In this document: one piece after another, positions 36,597 to 48,113 of the stretch
Position numbering within the stretch: the first letter of the stretch is position 1
How the letters are laid out: every line of letters begins with the position of its first letter
From: Epichloe hybrida
Lineage: Eukaryota; Ascomycota; Sordariomycetes; Hypocreales; Clavicipitaceae
Direction of reading: 5' to 3'
Assembly: GCA_019022495.1 (NCBI GenBank)
Contig: JAFEKR010000002.1
Span: forward strand, 4,836,001-4,900,000
Length of the DNA stretch: 64,000 nt
Position numbers and translations under genes: made by a program
Notes under the pieces: model-generated
The model's input: only the letters and a program-made list of their open reading frames with translations
What the model was told of the DNA's origin: nothing
Database searches by the model: none

Positions 36597-38402
36597 GCCC
36601 GAGATGGGAGAGAGCGAGAGAGAGAGCGAAAGCAAAAGAGAGTCTCCTCAGTCCTGCAGATCCACCGCAACGGCAAAAGTAGAAATATCTCGTTTCGGGA
36701 TCGCAGTAACGCTATCAACGCGTGTATATTAGTCGCTGAGACCGGCGGCGGCGGAGATTTTCAGGTTTGGACAAGGTGGGAAGTATAGAATGAGAAGCAG
36801 GTGGCGATTATCATAGTTTTCACGTTTTGATCGTCGTCTATTATCAGAGAAGGCACAGAACCTGGAGTGGAGCCTTGAAGTTGACACTAATACATATTAG
36901 ATGCTGCATCATCCTCTTCGGCCGATCTGAGTGGCTCGGCAGGGCAGGGCTTATGGCTTGTGGCGGCTCATGAGTGGCTGGGGAAAATTTCTCTGGGTTG
37001 ACAGCTTGACAACTTGACAGCAAGACATTAGACACCTGCAAACACTGCAGAACCCGCCAGCCGCCAGCTGCCAGACGGCGCCTGGATGCTGGCGTAGGCG
37101 GTAAATGACACTAGAGCCTACTGTAGAGGTGAGTAAAAATGAGTCATCGACGAATCGAGAGTCACTGCCTCCTGCGCCGCCTCAGAGGAGGAGTCATGAT
37201 CACAAATTAACGACTAAGTAAACATGCAGTAGCGATTCCTCGATTCATGCAGTCGTCATCTTGCCTCTTTTTCTATTTTTCTGTCTTGGAAGGTGAGCCT
37301 CTCACGTCAAATAATTAGTTCCGATCTGTCGAACAGTACGTCCATCTACTTTCAGTGTCTTCGAATTCTGACTCATTGTGACACTGTCATCAGAAAAGAC
37401 GAGCATCTATTTCGGGCAGTTTCCATTGTTTCCATTCGTTGTCCCTAGGACCATGAATTGCCTGGGAAGTAGACGAATATTGACCTTCCCTCGTCTTCGC
37501 CTTGGCTCTCCATATTGTCGAAAACATATGTAAGATGAGGCGACAACACGCGTCATCAAATAGCCCGGACTTTTCGAATGAAGAGAGTCACCTGCATGAG
37601 AAGGAAACCATCAGTGGGTGCAAGAGACGTCATCATCAGGAGATGACTCGTGGACAATCTCTATTAAATCAAACCAGAGTACTTTGCTCACTAGCAAAAT
37701 GCGTCCGGCTTGTTGGTCCGAAATGTGAGACAAGTGTAACAGTAACATGTCACCGCACCACTCAGTGGCATCACATTCATATGCTGTGTTATCCAGAGAC
37801 TTGCACCACATATCGTAAAATATCATGCATCAAGTTGAAACACTGGCTGTGACTGGCCAAGACAACATCGATGTATGCAAAAAACAACCGAATCGAATGT
37901 CATCAGCCCATGTGTGGTAGGAATCTCAGCATGCTCTTGCACGTGGGGATGAATGCAAAGGCGACATCAACTCTAGATGTTCGCCCTCAGCGATTGTATC
38001 ATTCGTACGGAGTAGTCTCCGTGATTAAAGGCAGGGAGGGGGAACAGACGATAATCAAGCAGGAGCGGCGATTCTGATTTATCTAGCGCTATGTTCACGT
38101 GAACAACTTATCGAGCAGGAGTGACCATTGGTGAATAGTGAATAGTCAGGAAAGGGATAGGGTCGCGTCAAACAACAATCAGAGCTGAACCGATGACGAG
38201 AATGTCGGGACGGCTGCGTGTCTCTAATTCGTAGACATCTCCAAGTAATCTTCCGCGGTTGATGTGATTGGATACGACCGGCAGGTGGTTTCGTGGTTTC
38301 GTCGGATACGAGATGCAGGTTTCGGGATCAACTCTGGGCGTTGCTGGATGGAGGGGAGGGTATGCACGTGCCACTGATGAGTGGACCGATGAATACAAAA
38401 TT

Positions 38403-38460
38403 CCGTACATATGTACATACTCCGTACATGTACGGATCCGTATGTAATCCGTACATACTG
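38403..38460. repeat. Cluster of perfect palindromes around TCCGTAC
   Basis: GTACATATGTAC (38405-38416), TCCGTACATGTACGGA (38421-38436) and CGGATCCG (38433-38440) are perfect inverted repeats within 40 bp, followed by TAATCCGTACATAC. Function unknown; it lies in the spacer upstream of the WSC oxidase gene. Confidence 0.8.
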
Positions 38461-40081
38461 CCCGAATTACAACGCGGTGCGTCCTTTCACAATCCGCTGT
38501 TGCCAGCCCGTAGCCAATCAGAACACGTATACTCCGTACGGAGATCTTATCGAGAGCACATAATCCGTACAACAGTGGGGGTTTGTTGCCCCAGATCAAG
38601 CGGGGACAAATTTTTCCGAAAGCGACGCCCGTCTTGGGTGATCACGGATGATTGCCCAAGTCCCATCTGTATTCACCACCTGCGGAATCTTTCCGACGAG
38701 AGACTTGCTGACCGTGACAAGAACACAGCCTGAGATTCATCCGAAGCAGGAACACGTGCCGTCATGACCCGCGCATGAAGTACACTGTCACTGTATTACG
38801 GACGCACCAAATCACGGCAAGACGGGTCCAGGGCAGCAACAGCTCTTCCGAATCATGGGGCGTGCATAACACCTGAGATGGAGGGTCCGACGGATTGCCT
38901 GGCCTGGCTCAACCCCGTCAACCCCGTCAGCTTCCCACATTCAAAGTGGGCGCTGTGATATTGGATGCGGGCAGGGGTTGCTCGGACAGTTGACTCACAT
39001 GTACATTATGTAAGTTTGACAGGCAAGAGAGGGGGGGAGGGTGTGGCTGGATGGAGATTTCATTCAGGCGTAGAAGATCCGGTAGCATTCGTTCAGTTTA
39101 CATGTCGTCAAGACTTTCTTTTCTCCCCTATTCTGTTTTTGTTGCTGACGAACAGAATGATCAAGGGGTTGTGCCGTGCCGGTGGCTCCAACAACGCACG
39201 TCTCCGCGGCTGCGGTACAGAGTACATGTATGTACTCCGTTGATGCACGGGTTAACATTAATGCGCATACCATTAGGGAATGCCATTGGCTGCGCCCCTT
39301 TTCCACAAGGCGCACCGGGTTTTCACCTCTTCAGTCAATCATACGATTCACCGAATATCATCAATACCTGTATCACGGGTGACCCTTTACGTGCTAGATC
39401 CGTACTCTTATGTACATTCCTCCCCATCAGGAGCACGACCGGGATCAGAAATGACAGCTTCGACGACGTTGCAAACTCCACAGGGGTGACACGCTACTAA
39501 TGCAGTGGCACAGCCGACGGTCCCCCTGACCCTACTCAAAAAGCATGGGGCTTATTTATTATTAGCCTCTGCATATCGACACCAATCCTCAGCCTCAGAA
39601 GTACTCCGTATTCCAAGGATCTGTGCGAGATTTCGAGCAGCATAACACGGGCCCTTCACATCTTCAAAGCACCGGAACCTCAGCCTCGTCGCCTCCACCC
39701 GCAGGGATCAAACCATTCGGGGGTAGCTGGCGTAAGATTTGATGAATGATCGGATGAGCCTACAATCGAATAGTTCCAAATTCGTCTCCTTCGATTCGCC
39801 GCCCTCCTGCTCATATTAGTATTAGTGCGTCTCCGTCTAATAGGCCTGCCACCGGTTTGCAACATGCCACATCTGGGTTGTCCCCCCCGCGCGGTACATG
39901 TATGCTCTCCCACCATGGCCATGGCAAGCTCTCCACTCGGCCCGTCCATGGTGGTCCCTACTCCGTAGTTCTCACCAGGCTTGTTGGGCCGTCTGGGGGA
40001 GTCCGTCCGTTGGTGATCTGCCTAGGGCGTAGCCCGTCGTCAGGTCGGCGGCCATGCGCAGGTGGGAGGGTCTAGGCCGCC

Positions 40082-40088
40082 GATATAA
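40082..40088 (+). promoter_or_regulatory. Possible TATA element for the WSC oxidase gene
   Basis: GATATAA lies about 170 bp upstream of the start codon in an otherwise GC-balanced stretch. Only the motif and its position support the call. Confidence 0.25.
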
Positions 40089-40256
40089 CCGGGTCGTGCA
40101 TCTTGTGATATAATATTGACTGTCAGCGGCGAAAAGAATTTATTAGTGATAAAGACCACTTCATGGGGGTTTTTTTTTTCTGCGTCGCAACCAATTTTTC
40201 ACTCGTTGATTTGTCTCTGTTTGCCTTTTGCTGTGCCTCAGGGCAGCATCGTCGCC

Positions 40257-43200
40257 ATGATGAAGGTATCGCCACTGACCCCTTTGTTGTCATTGTTCTT
40301 CGTATCCTCAATAGCTCCAAGCAACGCAGCATCCGTCGAGAAACGTGATCTCGTCCCACCGAACGATACTGAGCTTGGAAATGGATGGGAGTACCAAGGC
40401 TGTTACGTGTAAGTGAAGCCATGGGCTTATGCGACTCTTTTTTGGTCTTAACTCTAGATGAAACACACAGCATGCTCACAGGCGCGAATAGGGATGTCGG
40501 TCGGACCATCAATGCGGCCAATACGGCTGATGCACAAATGACGACACAGAAGTGTACACAATTTTGCTTCACAAAGGGATTTCCTTATGCCGGGACTGAA
40601 TACACGAGCGAGTGTTATTGCGGAAGCCAGTTGGCAACTGCCGGAGTCAAGGCTCCGGCCACAGACTGCTCCATGGCCTGTGGCGGAAATGCAACTCAGC
40701 CCTGCGGTGGTGGCAGCAGACTTAGCTTGTGGAAGACGAGCAAGATCACTGCTCCTTCGGTTAATCCTGGGGTGGACGGCTGGGTGTCAATGGGATGCTA
40801 TTCGTAAGTTATGAGGCGCTGGCATTCTTTCCATCACTAACACACGGCAACCCAAACCAGCGAGGGAACAGCAGGGCGTGCCTTGACGCAGCAGGTTGCG
40901 GGGGCCGTCCCTGGGGCTGAAATGACGGTGGCCAAATGCGCGGCAGCATGCAAGTCGTCCGATGCTGGAAATGTTCTGGCGGGAGTGGAATACGGAGGCG
41001 AATGCTGTGAGTTTCGACAAGGGACCCCGGAGAAAGGCAAACGGTTGTGCGGGGACCTGATGGAGTCACCGGTTTCAGCAGCGAAGTTTCTAACCCATCC
41101 CGTGTGCCTGTGCACCTGGCCATGATACATGTAGACTGCGGCAAGACGTTTTCCAACGGAGCCGAGAAAGCACCCGACAACAGCGGGTGCAACATGGTCT
41201 GTAATGGCAACAGCACGGAATACTGCGGCGGCCCAGGCGCCTTGAACGTCTACAGCTACGGCGGCCAGTTGCTGCCCACCAGGTACGTGACGCGCTGCAA
41301 CCTGCCAAAATGCCAAAATGCCAGAAACGGGGTTGCCAAGCTGATGACGGACTCGTGACCCACCTGCAGCACCGCATCGGCAGGATCGGACCCAATGACG
41401 AGGCCATCCGCCTGCCCCGTCCAGCCAACCGCCGTTGGGCGATTTTCCTGGTACGGCTGCTACACCGAGGCGACGGACAAGCGGGCTCTCGACGGCAAGG
41501 CGGTTGCCGCTGACAGCATGAGCTTGGCGGCATGCGCGCAGCACTGCGAGGGTTTCACGTATTTCGGCGTCGAGTATTCGCGCGAGTGCTACTGCGGAAA
41601 TCAGTTGAATACGGGCTCCATCAAGGCGCCAGCGGCTGACTGCAGCATGGCGTGCGCCGGGTCGAGCTGTGACCTTTGTGGGGCCGGCAGCCGCCTCTCC
41701 GTCTACACCCACACCCCGGGGGGTGGGGGAGATGCCACCGCATCTTCAACCTCCAGCTCAGACTCTGCTTCTTCTGCCTCTGCTGCCGCCTCCTCTACGG
41801 GGGCCCCGGCCGTCACGGGACTGCCAGCCGGCTGGTCCAGCTATGGCTGCTGGGTTGATGGCGTTTCTGGCCGTATTCTTAACCAGCAGCTCCCCGATGA
41901 CCCTGGCTTGACCCTCGAGTCTTGCGCAAAGGCCTGCAGTGATGCCAAGTACACCATTGCCGGTGCCGAATACTCAACTCAGTGCTTCTGCGGCAACCTG
42001 ATCGTCAACGGTGGTGTCAAGGCCCAGTCTGACACCGAGTGCAATACTGCCTGCGGCGGAAACCCTCGAGTAAACTGCGGTGGAGGAGGTCGAATGACAG
42101 TCATGTCTCTCGGCGAACCTCGAGTCGCCGCGCCTCCGGCTGTCATTCCCACTGTTGGAAGTTGGCAATATGAGGGCTGCTATCAGGACAATGTCCAGCA
42201 GCAAAAAACCTTCTTCTGGCAAAACTTCATGGAGAAGGACATGACTCCCAAGAAGTGCCTCGACCTCTGCGCCTCTTTTGGATACCACGCCGCTGGCCTG
42301 GAATATGGCAAAGAGTGTTACTGTGGTGATCCTGCCAACATCCCGGCTCGAGCTTCTCAAAAGGTTGACGACAAGCAATGCAACGTTCCCTGCAGTGGAA
42401 ACCCCTCCGTCCTCTGTGGTGGCGGCAATCTTTTGACCACGTACTTTTGGAAGGGTGACCCCTTCTATACCTGGAATTTCCCAGCTCCTGGTTCTCCAGA
42501 TGCTGGTTCGTATGAGTTTCTCATCGGAGGTGTCTGTGTTCCGCTTATGACTTCGCAGGCCATCACCGGCAAGGTGACTTTCCTCGAGAAATGGGGCACC
42601 GGACCACCCAATTCCACTGGCGCTTATGAATTGGATCTCTCCTTGGTGGACGACTTCAAATCAGCATGGCGGACAATGCATGTCAAGACTGACATTTTCT
42701 GTGCCGGTGGTCTTACTCTTCCCGATAGAGCCGGTCGACAGATCAACGTCGGTGGTTGGTCTGGCTCCTCTTTGTACGGTGTTCGGCTGTATACCCCCGA
42801 CGGATCTGCTGGAAAGCCCGGCAAGAACGATTGGGAAGAAAACGCGGCTGTGCTCAAGCTGCAGCAGGGTCGATGGTACCCTACCGCCATGAACATGGCC
42901 AATGGATCCATCCTCGTCATTGGTGGTGAAATAGGATCAAACGACAAGCCGGTGCCGACTCTCGAAATACTTCCCCCGACGGGCACGAAGCCTCTTTACA
43001 TGGAATGGCTGGAGCGAACTGATCCCAACAACCTGTACCCCTTTACCTGCGTTCTGCCCTCCGGGGGCATCTTTGTCGCCTACTACAACGAAGCCCGAAT
43101 TCTGGATGAGAACAACTTCGGCACCAAAAAGACACTTCCCAACATCCCTGGCGCTGTCAACGACCCAATGGGTGGCCGCACGTATCCTCTCGAAGGCACT

Positions 43201-44028
43201 GCCGTTCTCCTACCCCAGCATGCCCCTTACACTGATCCGCTCGGAGTTCTGATTTGCGGCGGCTCGACCACTGGTGTTGCCAACGCCCTGGACAACTGTG
43301 TCAGCATCTACCCTGACTCGGAGAATCCCAAATGGGCGCTTGAGCGTATGCCGTCCCAGCGTGTCATGACGTGCATGGCTCCGCTTCCAGATGGCACCTA
43401 CCTGATCCTCAACGGCGCTCAGCACGGCGTTGCTGGCTTCGGCTTGGCCAAAGACCCGAACCTGAATGCTCTGCTGTACGACCCAAGAAAGCCGCTTGGA
43501 TCACGCATCACCGTCATGGCCAACACGACCGTTGCTCGTCTCTATCATTCCGAGGCCATTACACTTCTGGACGGCCGCGTTCTTGTCTCTGGATCCGATC
43601 CCCAAGACGGCGTCAACCCGGAGGAGTATCGTGTGGAGACATTTACTCCCCCCTATCTGAAGAGAGGCAAACCACGACCGACCTTCACAGTCACCAACAA
43701 GGACTGGAATTACGGCCAGCAAGTCACCTTTACCCTGGGCTCGGCTGCCAAGAATGGGGCCATCTCTGCATCTCTGCTAGGATCTGTCTCGAGTACGCAC
43801 GGGAACTCGATGGGTGCTCGTACTTTGTTCCCCGCCGTCTCCTGCTCAGGAACGTCTTGCACAGTCACAACCCCCCCCGGGAAATACATTGCCCCCCCAG
43901 GCTGGTACCAGTTCTTTGTGCTCGATGGTGGTATCCCAGCCGTCGGGGTCTTCGTTCGCATTGGCGGAGACCCTGCAAGGCTGGGCGAGTGGCCGAAGGG
44001 TGATGGGTTCAACCCCCCTGGCGTTTGA
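40257..44028 (+). CDS. Secreted protein with five WSC domains and a glyoxal-oxidase-type copper radical oxidase
   Basis: Five exons: 40257-40408, 40471-40803, 40861-41006, 41135-41282, 41370-44028; 1145 residues. A signal peptide (about 1-24) is followed by KR29-30, a possible Kex2 site. Five cysteine-rich WSC domains begin near residues 44, 155, 285, 410 and 530 (WEYQGCY, WVSMGCY, FSWYGCY, WSSYGCW, WQYEGCY), with a Ser/Ala-rich linker after the third. The C-terminal half is a galactose/glyoxal oxidase propeller plus its terminal beta domain. The expected copper-radical residues can be placed: C704 (DIFCAGG) and Y763 (RWYPT) as the cross-linked pair, Y985-H986 (RLYHSE) and H1070 (SSTHGNSM). 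The reaction is expected to be oxidation of an aldehyde or alcohol with release of hydrogen peroxide; WSC domains bind glycans, so wall or substrate attachment is inferred. The true substrate is unknown. Confidence 0.93.
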
Positions 44029-44990
44029 GTAGTTCCGTTGGGGGGGTTCTTGACCTGCAAGAAGAGGATGTTGCAATATATGGAGGGGAGAAGATATTTA
44101 TCAGACACGATTATGACTTGCATGACCCTCACATATGATGGTCGGGAAATTTTTCATCTTTCGGTAGTATTTACTCTTTGTAAAGGTGACAGACAACACA
44201 CCTGACGCGATATATTTGGAAATGGTTATCAAACATGAGGTCATGACAGATTAATCGATCGACCATTCATGACACCCACGAACTTCGTGTTGGGGAATTC
44301 TGGGATACTTTGGGCTCGGATGGATATTCCTTCTCTGTTGGTCGTTGCTCTTGACGTTCCCGGCCGAGCAAGCATTCTTTTCTTTGTTACAATTTTCTCA
44401 TCCCTACAAATGATTCATAATGACGCATGGCCTCTATATGACACTTAACTTGCTCTATTCTCGAGCATGGTTCCTCCACTCAGTGACAAACTACGTAGCT
44501 GTCTGTGCAGGTCCGATGCACAACCCCCCTCACGCGACTGCAACTCGTCTACTTCTCAGTCGTGATATATGTTGAGTGCCTACGCAGGAAGAACAAAGAC
44601 TCCTCTCAGTGTGGGTAGAGCCCCGTTGTCACGCAGCAAGCAGCTAGACCAAATGGCCAAAAGGGGAGTGCGCACCCTTCATGTAGCTGCGACCAAATGA
44701 GCGTATGTATGCAAAGCTCAACATCCTTGAATTAATACGGGAGATGTGAGAATAAATTATACCCCGGATTCCCGGACATGACGCGGAACCCGCCCGATAC
44801 GGGGACCCCTATTGAGAGAGAGCCACGTGACGTGACCTCTGCCAAATGAAAAAAAATCCGGCACCCAGCAACCAAGCAAGGCAAGCAGGCAAGCGGACAA
44901 TCAACAATTATCGCAGAGTACCGCGATTCGTTTCCTCCCCGACCCAGCCCGCATTGCATCGCCAATCCGACGGCTCGACAGACTCATACA
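44029..44990. other. Intergenic region upstream of MPC1
   Basis: Holds the 3' end of the WSC oxidase gene and the MPC1 promoter. The last 170 bp before the MPC1 start contain an A-run and CA-rich leader (AACCAAGCAAGGCAAGCAGG). No gene was found. Confidence 0.6.
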
Positions 44991-45749
44991 ATGGCAGCTT
45001 TTATCAAGGCGGCAAATGCAAAGATCAGGTCCAACCCTGTGTTGGACTATGTTTGCTCGACACGTACGTACATTTCACACCCAAGACTTTTTTTTTTTTT
45101 TTTAGGGAGAGAGAGCCATCACGACGCCCTGGGGCAAAGCGAGCGATGGGGTTTTCCCCAACGGCAACTTTTACGTCGGTGACCGAGGGACGCCGTTGGG
45201 AGGAATTACGCGTCGCCTTTACGCTTTTCACCTTGAGCTTCGCTTCGGCGTTTGTGCGCGGCCGAACATCGGAGCCGGCGAGACCCTTCTTTTCAAGAAG
45301 CACAACTGGCTGACGAGGACGATTGCGTGTCAGATTTCTGGGGACCCGTATCCAACTTTGGCATTCCCGTCGCCGCGGTCCTCGACACACAAAAGAGTCC
45401 TGATCTGTGAGTCTGGGTTCCGTGTTCTAGACGTGAGCGTCCCCGAATGGTCGTGCTGACTTTGTCTGGGGGGGGGGGGGGTTTCAGCATCTCGGGACAG
45501 ATGACTGGTGCTCTGTGCATTTACTCGGCCACCTTTATGCGATACTCTCTTGCCGTACAGCCCAAGAACTACCTCCTCTTTGCGTGCCACTTTGTCAATG
45601 AGTGCGCTCAGCTGACGCAGGGATACCGATACCTGTCGTACCACAACTGGGGGGGGAAGGAGAAGGCGCAACTCGAGAGGGGTGTCGAGGCTGCCAAGGA
45701 CAAGATCGACGAGGTCGAGGACAAGGTCAAGAAGGCAGTTGGCAGATAA
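44991..45749 (+). CDS. MPC1: Mitochondrial pyruvate carrier subunit MPC1
   Basis: Three exons: 44991-45063, 45334-45406, 45488-45749; 135 residues, close to the yeast protein (130). The spliced protein has the family core: [20 protein letters not shown] across the first junction, [20 protein letters not shown] across the second, then [19 protein letters not shown] and [12 protein letters not shown]. The two short membrane segments lie about 20-45 and 52-75, followed by an amphipathic Lys/Glu tail. It forms a heterodimer with MPC2/3 in the mitochondrial inner membrane and imports pyruvate. Intron 1 has a 16-T run near its donor. Intron 2 has 14 Gs just before TTTCAG, in place of a pyrimidine tract. 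Only one reading gives the conserved residues, so the model is firm. Confidence 0.97.
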
Positions 45750-47853
45750 AAAAAAAGAACAAGGTGTCTGTTTTATTGGGCGGGGACTCTTTGTCAAGGG
45801 TGTGTGTGAGCAGGCAAGCCAAGGGGATGCTTGCGCTTCGGAAGGTTCACGGGTATTGATGCGGGCGTGAAAACGTGCTCGAGGACTCGGAGCTTGAGAC
45901 TCGTGGCCACTTTGTCGGAGACCGGGGACAGCACTCTCCAGCGTTGATGACTCTATCTTGTGTAGGCATGCTGCTTTTCCTTCTGCAGGGGAGAGAACTG
46001 ACTTCATGTGTACCATAATACATGTATTTGCTGAACGCGCACTTCCAAAGTAGTTTGGAGGCACACGCAACGCTGCATCAAGCTAGCGGCCATGATCATT
46101 ATTATCATCATGTACTCCGCAGTTGGCAAACCGTTCACGGATCGATTTAGGTCGGTCCACAATAACGCGTGGACGGGAACAGCATGAATTGCGCTCATCC
46201 GCACTGATTACTCCTCCTCCGTACGACGGCGCCGCCAAAAGAAGCAGCCGGGGGCTGACAGTGACGCGATTGCCTCGAAACGAAAACTTCCTTCCGGTGA
46301 ATTGTATGGAGTACGGACCTGACGGGCACAGGGAGCGGGTCGGAAGGAATTGAAGCAAGTGGGGGTGAAGGAATCCCGTGTCACGGGCCGAGATAGCAGA
46401 TGAGGGTTAACCGTAGCACAGGGACCAAAGAAAGAGGAAGAGGATTCTGATGAGATGCATGTCTGTCATGTAACGAGTTGTTTCCGTGTCCGCTGTTCAG
46501 TCGTGTATGTATGTAGCTTGACAGAACGTGGCCAAGGCTGCGTGGTTGGAATCCGTTGTTGGTCAATGCATCCGATGGAGTCCAACTACTGAGGAAAAAG
46601 CACGAAAGCGGGTGTGGTCGAGGAATGAAAGCTAAGTTGATAGCAGAGAAATATGCCGGCAGGTCTGGGCGTCGTACCCTCATCCGTCCATCCCGTGCGC
46701 ATGTTGACTGTCATTTAATTGGCTTTGTCATGTCTGACGATGAGAGAAAAAAAGTGTCATGACCGCCGCAGCACTATCACTGCTCACTACCTGGTATGAA
46801 TAAGAGCAACCCCATCATGGGAATCGGACTTGGCAGGCTCACCGATCTCGGTCAAATAGGCTGCGCGCGGCGAGACACAATGTCCAGCAACGTTTTGTCA
46901 TTGCATGTACTAACAGGCAGTCGCGAAAAGCTTGTTATCTCGACTCTTTGATTGGCCAATGCTGTTAGAAGGGACCATAAACTGGGTCCTCGACCCCCCA
47001 GCCAGGAAGCTACCTAGCCAAGACTTTTCCTCCATTTCTGTGTAGTATTCTTTTTTCTTATCTCACAGATCTCCCTTGCACAGCACATCTTGTCTCGGAA
47101 AGATGGGATGTAACAGTAGTTCATTTTCGGCAGGCGCCTCGCTGCTAAATAAGAAGAGCTCACATCCGTAGTATTGAAGGCCGACTCAAGTCCTTTGCAT
47201 TATGGATGTCTGGTCAAGGGCGTTTCGAGACTCGAAAGCAGTCGAGTATCTACATGTAGGCTCCAAATCTCTCGCGCGATTGAACAGCGCCACTCCCACT
47301 TGATAGCGAGAGGCACAGTGAGTCAAAATTGTCTCGGTAACTTGACCGCCATCTGTTGGCAGAAGTGAGAGCGCATTGAAAAGTGGTTGAATCGATGTCC
47401 ATCATCTCGCGAGGATTAGCGTCAAGCGGCCTTGTCCACCTACTTGGTTGCTTGGTACATGTTTGTCCGTGCAAGCGGGGCCAAGGGACATTGAAACGTG
47501 AAACGTACAAGACGAAGACGGCAAGACGGGGAACTGTTCTAATGGTGACAGCGGAGCTTGGTGGTAGAAACGAACGCCCTGTTGTAGTTGTAATACCGCG
47601 TCCTCCGCGCTCCGTGATGGCCATGTTGGAAAAGTTGAAAAAAACTGAAGAGGAGCCAAGACACGGTGCGTGTAGCCCATCGTGTTTGTGTTTGTGTCCC
47701 TTGATACCCCGTACGGAGTAGATGCGCCAAATCCCTCTGCTTCCGACTTTCCTCGTCGGTTGTTGCTTCTTGCACCTCTCTCTGCCTTGCCTATTCTGCC
47801 ATTCTTCGGCCCACTCGCTGGGCAACTGAGTGACCAAACAGCCTCCAGGGTTG
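45750..47853. other. Intergenic region between MPC1 and element F
   Basis: No supported gene. A 209-codon open stretch on the minus strand (47250-47879) has low-complexity composition, no domain and runs into the F LTR; other open stretches overlap it on the opposite strand. One TACGGAGTA motif lies at 47712-47720. Confidence 0.55.
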
Positions 47854-47858
47854 TTTGG

Positions 47859-48113
47859 TGTGGAGTGATTTGGTGGCAAAGAGCGATGAAAAGAGAAGAT
47901 GATGTGGAATTGCTATCTAGGAATTCAACGAGGCAAAAGGAAGCTATTATAGCTTCAAATCTGTAAGCAATGAATTAAGGTCTTCAAGTGAAGCTTGCAA
48001 TGAATTGCGATAGCAAACGCGATCACAAACGCGATACGGGAAGATACATTATCAAACGAAGAATCTAACAATGTGATGCCTAAGGCTACGATATAAGGCT
48101 ATGATTCTTAACA
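47859..48113 (-). repeat. 3' LTR of element F (255 bp)
   Basis: Reads TGTGGAGTGATTTGG at its outer end and CTTAACA at its inner end. The outer half is almost free of mutation; the inner half (from about 48030) carries TG-to-TA changes relative to the other LTR. Confidence 0.96.

Larger units (their letters stand above)
36597..40256. other. Divergent 3.7-kb spacer between NF-X1 and WSC-oxidase genes
   Basis: Contains the promoters of both flanking genes, which point away from each other. Several open stretches of 100-149 codons occur on both strands, but none has a domain, a coherent exon chain or codon bias like the neighbours. The segment is rich in TCCGTAC-type palindromes, with five of the nine perfect TACGGAGTA/TACTCCGTA motifs of the window. 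Confidence 0.6.

Noticed and set aside
39051..39500. 149-codon open stretch in the divergent spacer
   Set aside because: No domain, no coherent start or splice context, and the region carries many intergenic TACGGAGTA-type motifs.
47250..47879. 209-codon open stretch on the minus strand before element F
   Set aside because: Low-complexity composition, no domain, overlapped by open frames on the other strand, and it runs into the LTR.
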